From: an uncultured Lachnospiraceae bacterium
Lineage (GTDB): Bacteria; Bacillota; Clostridia; Lachnospirales; Lachnospiraceae
Direction: 5' to 3'
Length of the DNA stretch: 64,000 bases
Assembly: GCA_934438085.1 (NCBI GenBank)
Contig: CAKSBC010000011.1
Span: 8,651-72,650, forward strand
In this document: in pieces, positions 60,641 through 64,000 of the stretch
Position numbering within the stretch: position 1 is the stretch's first letter
How the letters are laid out: each line of letters starts with the position of its first letter
Notes under the pieces: generated by a model
What the model saw: only the letters and a program-made list of their open reading frames with translations
The model's database searches: none
Told to the model about the DNA's origin: nothing
Translations under genes and position numbers: made by a program

Positions 60641-62503
60641 TTATTTTGTTTTAACACTTACTTTTTTGCCTGAAAAAGCAATTCCGAACTTCAAAATCCC
60701 TGCGATTGCTTCTTCTCTCATCTCCGAATCATACCTAAGCTTTTCAATCTGATTTAACGCATCAGCGGCTAGATTATCAAGTTCTGATTCATTTAATTTT
60801 TCTTTCCACTTAAATTCCAGAATGATGCCCGGATATCTTTTCTCTCTAGGAATCAAGCAAATATCATATCGTCCGTCCCCGGATTCTCTGTTGGATTTGA
60901 TTTTGTACTGATTGTCCATCAATGCTATCAACCCAAGCATTAACCCATGATAAAAGCCCTCTGCACCACCGTCATAAAAGCTGATTGATTTATCCAGATA
61001 TTCGGCAACAGCATTTTGTAATTTCTTATAGTCATTTGCATAAAGACTTTCTGCAATTTTATTAGCAGTAGTTCTAGTAATAGCCCCTACTTGCAATAAA
61101 TGCGACAAAATCTCACTTTTATAAACTGAGGCTATTTCTTTGTTTGGAATCGAAACCTCACATAAATATGAGCCGTCTGGCTGCAATTGCTTTTTAGGTG
61201 TTTTTAAATATCCTGCAACTAATAATAAGCTATAAATATTTGCCGGATCTTCTGTAAGCGATCTATATACAACATTTTGATCTATTTTTGCAACCACTCG
61301 TTCCCCTTGTAAGAGTGCATACAGCCTTTCTGTAATGTCATCGGTTGCAATTTTCATGACATCTTCCAATATCTCATTTTTACCGGTATTTACCCAATAG
61401 GCCTGCGGGATACATCCTTTTGAAATATAGTTTATTACAGACCACGGATTGTAAATTTCTTTATTGCCGAATAAATAGCCGTCATACCACTCCCTAAGCT
61501 CATTTTCTTTTTCTGACAGACCATAGTATTTCAGCATTTGTTCAACTTCGTCACTTGTAAAGCCAAAAAAGCTGTCATACTCATCATCCATAACGGAATT
61601 TACTGTTAGATTGTTTAATCCGCTAAAAATGCTTTCCTGCGCAATTCGTAAAATTCCGGTCAGAAAACCATATGACAAATTTTTATTATCCTTAAATGCT
61701 CCGGAAAAGAAATTTCTCATAAATCCAATTATTTCATCATAGAAGGCTTTTGAATAGCCTTCCTGAATCGGAGTATCATATTCATCAATAATTATGATCG
61801 GTGCCTTTCCATAATGAACTGCGAGCATTTTTGATAATCTTTCAAGTGCTGAACTAAGCTCAACTTCATTTGCTGTTGTATCAAGAATTTTCAAAAAATA
61901 TTCTTTCTCATACGTCGATATCTTTTCACTGTCTAATAACTCCTGATGTCTTCCGTACTCTTCCTGCAACAAGCCTTTTATCTTATCTATAGTAGCTTCC
62001 CATGTATCAAATTTTACATCTTTAAATGTTAAAAATATTACCGGATATTTACCCTGATGAGCCTGATATTCTTGTCCGCATTTCCAAATATTTTTATCTG
62101 TAAAATACTTACTCGTATCTTCGTGAGATATTTCAAAGAAAACTCTTAACATGTCCATATTCAAAGTTTTTCCGAATCTTCTCGGCCTTGTAAATAATGA
62201 CACTAAAGGCTTTTTATCTAAGAATTCTTTGATCAGCATTGTCTTATCCACATAATAGTACTCTGATTGCGCACGCACATAATCCGAAATACCTATTGGT
62301 AATGACTTCATCTCTGTTTTTGGATTTTTCTTTATATACTTTCCATTTGAGACTCTTTTGTCTGCAGGCTTATTTGCTGTTTCAGGAATTAACCAGATTC
62401 CTTTTTCTTTTATTGCTCCGTTAATTTTACCTTTTTTACACATGTCATTCACTGAACGATAAGAAACGCCCCATTCAACAGCTTTTTCCTTACAAGTTTT
62501 CAT
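60641..62503 (-). CDS. AAA-ATPase-like protein with PD-(D/E)XK nuclease domain
   Basis: A protein of 620 aa. A short N-terminal helix-turn-helix-like segment (EWGVSYRSVNDMCKKGKING) is followed by the AAA-ATPase-like core (PF09820-type; Walker A as RPRRFGKT, Walker B as IIIIDEYDTP). The C-terminal PDDEXK_9-like part has RYDICLIP and ILEFKWK. Proteins of this family are common in gut Clostridia and Bacteroidetes and their role is unknown; defence or mobile-element links have been suggested. ATG 62503 follows AGGAG. It lies next to a truncated Wadjet gene. Confidence 0.8.
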   Translation of the reverse strand: MKTCKEKAVEWGVSYRSVNDMCKKGKINGAIKEKGIWLIPETANKPADKRVSNGKYIKKNPKTEMKSLPIGISDYVRAQSEYYYVDKTMLIKEFLDKKPLVSLFTRPRRFGKTLNMDMLRVFFEISHEDTSKYFTDKNIWKCGQEYQAHQGKYPVIFLTFKDVKFDTWEATIDKIKGLLQEEYGRHQELLDSEKISTYEKEYFLKILDTTANEVELSSALERLSKMLAVHYGKAPIIIIDEYDTPIQEGYSKAFYDEIIGFMRNFFSGAFKDNKNLSYGFLTGILRIAQESIFSGLNNLTVNSVMDDEYDSFFGFTSDEVEQMLKYYGLSEKENELREWYDGYLFGNKEIYNPWSVINYISKGCIPQAYWVNTGKNEILEDVMKIATDDITERLYALLQGERVVAKIDQNVVYRSLTEDPANIYSLLLVAGYLKTPKKQLQPDGSYLCEVSIPNKEIASVYKSEILSHLLQVGAITRTTANKIAESLYANDYKKLQNAVAEYLDKSISFYDGGAEGFYHGLMLGLIALMDNQYKIKSNRESGDGRYDICLIPREKRYPGIILEFKWKEKLNESELDNLAADALNQIEKLRYDSEMREEAIAGILKFGIAFSGKKVSVKTK

Positions 62504-62787
62504 CCCTGCAATCTCCTGTCATTTACAATCACAATCAACTCTATACGCAAATTATATATTAACATTCGCAATATATCAACGTTCTTTGGCATTTTGCGAA
62601 TTATATATTGCATTTTACAGGTTTCTTGCGTTTTCCTCAAAATTGGATACTGTATTCTTTTTATCTTCCACTTTCTGTCTATTTTTCTTTTACTATTCAC
62701 TGCTTGTAATAAAATAAGCAGCCAACCTATTCTTCATAGACTAACTGCTCTTGTTTTAGTTCCATATTGTCTGGAGATACGCACACA

Positions 62788-63321
62788 TTATTGATTTATA
62801 GCTTCCTGCTCTAATTTGCAATCATGCTCCAGCATGTAACTGATTACTTTATCAAACTCTCCGCCAAGCAAATTCTTCAATCTGGTTCTGTCATTCTCCG
62901 TAAGCAGCGAATAAATAGCTGAAATCTCACTCTGGTACTCCATCTCTTTTTGGTTTGTTATACTATTTATCGTCTGTATTAATGTGACAGAATGGTTAGG
63001 CATTATGACACGAATCTTTTGATCATTCCCAATGTCATACTCTATCCATCCGTAATCCTTAAGCTTCCTAAGGAATATTGATGCCTTGGATTTTGAATCC
63101 TTTAACGATTCTGTTTCATCCTCAAACTGGATATCTCCGGTTCCCATAGACTCAAAATAATTCGTAAGCTTTGCCACGAGAACGTCCCTGTCTGCACCAT
63201 ATGACAGCTCTGTTCGATACGAGTCATATATGATGTTTAAACAGTCAACATATATATTTTTATACAAGCTTGTGAATGGCTTAAAGAAATCTTCGCCGAC
63301 TATATCAAACAGCTTTGCCAC
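62788..63321 (-). pseudogene. Truncated Wadjet JetA (N-terminal fragment)
   Basis: 177 residues beginning AKLFDIVGEDFFKPFTSLYKNIYVDCLNIIYDSYRTEL and including SKASIFLRKLKDYGWIEYD, which match the N-terminus of the JetA (DUF5716) subunit of Wadjet plasmid-defence systems. Full JetA is about 480 residues. After about residue 140 the sequence diverges and stops. The jetB, jetC and jetD genes that should follow are absent; the AAA/PDDEXK gene comes next. The start is GTG, nine bases after AAGGAG. It is probably a relic, possibly still expressed. Confidence 0.75.
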
Positions 63322-63571
63322 TGTATGAAGCTCCTTCCATAACTATTGTTTCCAACATTATTCTCTTATATCTATAAGTTTTGAATACTGTACACAGAAA
63401 AAGTGTCACTTATAATATGCCGTATTTAGCGAAAGTTCTGTGCTTCAAGCACAGCCTTCATCTACTAAATTTAATCAACCATAAGTGCTGCAACTTTATT
63501 ATATCAGGACAAATACGAAATTGATATCCGCACTGCCTGCTACAGGAATCTCTTATTTCTAAAATGAGCAT

Positions 63572-63680
63572 AAAAAAAGGACCTCATCCTGAGATCCACG
63601 ATAAAATTCTACAAAGAAAAACAGAGTTAACATCGTACGAGTACAATGCCGCCCTGTAAAAGTTAAACTTTTTCTATGTG
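63572..63680 (-). ncRNA. Candidate small RNA or leader with terminator
   Basis: A consensus-like promoter at 63687-63715 points at a stretch of about 109 bases with no clear gene. The RNA has a CATTGTAC/GTACGATG hairpin and an AAAGTT/AACTTT pair. It ends in an intrinsic terminator (GGATCTC...GAGGTCC, 63579-63597, then seven U). It may be an independent small RNA, or a regulatory leader whose gene has been replaced by the jetA fragment. Confidence 0.5.
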
Positions 63681-63686
63681 GTGATT

Positions 63687-63715
63687 ATTTTACTCATCTG
63701 GAAACCATCTGTCAA
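63687..63715 (-). promoter_or_regulatory. Promoter of the candidate small RNA
   Basis: Minus-strand TTGACA (63710-63715) and TAAAAT (63687-63692) have a 17-base spacer. Confidence 0.65.
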
Positions 63716-63734
63716 TTACCATTTTAAGGAAAAA

Positions 63735-63764
63735 GAAACACCAACCGTTAAAAGTCAGTGTTTC
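63735..63764 (-). terminator. Terminator downstream of the edge HTH gene
   Basis: A stem GAAACAC/GTGTTTC on the minus strand followed by TTTTTCC. Confidence 0.6.
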
Positions 63765-63866
63765 TAATATAATTGTACTACTTGAAAATGAATTATTAGT
63801 AATTAATTTTTCTCTATTACTGTTATTGCGCACCATTTTTTAGAGGCCGCCTGCCACTATTTGATT

Positions 63867-64000
63867 TTATTTCTTCGGCAGCTCATACCGGGTAGTGCGA
63901 CTTCCACCGAACTGTTTGATTTTACCGTTATCCACCATTGCTTTCAAAACACGGCCAGCTGTGGACTGGCTGACATTCAACAGTGCCTGAGCTTCTTTAC
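63867..64000 (-). CDS. C-terminal end of a helix-turn-helix protein, partial
   Basis: The last 44 codons read in from the right edge: KEAQALLNVSQSTAGRVLKAMV is a winged helix or recognition helix segment, then NGKIKQFGGSRTTRYELPKK and stop. It belongs to a DNA-binding protein, perhaps an ATP-binding HTH protein of the type common in accessory regions. Nothing more can be said from the fragment. Confidence 0.6.
   Translation of the reverse strand, partial: KEAQALLNVSQSTAGRVLKAMVDNGKIKQFGGSRTTRYELPKK

Noticed and set aside
62500..62700. Short minus-strand gene between the AAA protein and the jetA fragment
   Set aside because: A/T-rich, no ribosome binding site and no recognisable features; the gap looks like a promoter region for the AAA gene.

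Overview
The window looks like chromosome from an anaerobic low-GC Gram-positive bacterium, most likely a Lachnospiraceae-type Clostridium. Supporting signs are strong GGAGG-type ribosome binding sites, TTGACA/TATAAT promoters, intrinsic terminators, an infC-rpmI-rplT operon, zinc-ribbon L31, a c-di-AMP receptor, ChW and glucan/choline-type wall-binding repeats, a DUF6472 protein, a glycyl radical enzyme and acetate kinase. Most genes lie on the minus strand. This placement is inferred from gene content and was not checked by a search.

Region by region. (1) 1-20700: envelope and surface glycan genes. These are a YfhO-type membrane protein (cut by the left edge), GtrA, a D,D-carboxypeptidase, an OGG-type glycosylase, a lipoprotein, an M29 aminopeptidase, VanZ and a double GNAT. 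A tight glycan cluster follows, with a nucleotidyltransferase-phosphatase fusion, three GT2 enzymes, two flippases, an ATP-grasp ligase and a PLP enzyme, and then an L,D-transpeptidase. (2) 20800-28700: housekeeping genes: prfA-prmC, a DUF1385 protein, rpmE, a cation P-type ATPase and an orphan PqqD-like protein. (3) 28797-35900: a large wall-bound surface protein with a G8 tract, a LysR regulator, a glycine riboswitch with an AgcS symporter, and a YitT protein. (4) 36100-47800: infC-rpmI-rplT behind an attenuator, ackA-pduL (acetate branch), darA, tmcAL, sstT, and polA-coaE-yycJ ending at a tRNA-Leu. (5) 47900-59800: the most interesting stretch, with a GltS-like carrier, an M20 peptidase, two small membrane proteins (one DUF5058-like), a YbaK deacylase and a winged-helix regulator. 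It ends with a glycyl radical enzyme, its activase, an XRE-cupin regulator and a MATE exporter. (6) 59800-64000: an accessory, more AT-rich end with a Nudix hydrolase, 33-bp tandem repeats, an AAA/PD-(D/E)XK protein, a truncated Wadjet JetA, a candidate small RNA and the tail of a helix-turn-helix protein.

How the genes fit together. The GRE (790 aa) has the glycyl-radical loop and the thiyl cysteine, but Val where the dehydratase/lyase/decarboxylase subfamilies carry Glu two residues after that Cys, so its substrate cannot be assigned. Its near-consensus promoter is bracketed by a perfect 12-nt inverted repeat. The core of that repeat recurs upstream of the XRE-cupin gene, which points to a dedicated regulon. 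PduL next to AckA suggests that acetyl-CoA (or propionyl-CoA) goes to acetate (propionate) through a PduL-type phosphotransacylase. The glycan cluster combines an ATP-grasp ligase and a PLP enzyme with two flippases, suggesting an amino-acid-modified surface polymer.

All functional calls come from reading the sequence. No database search was run.
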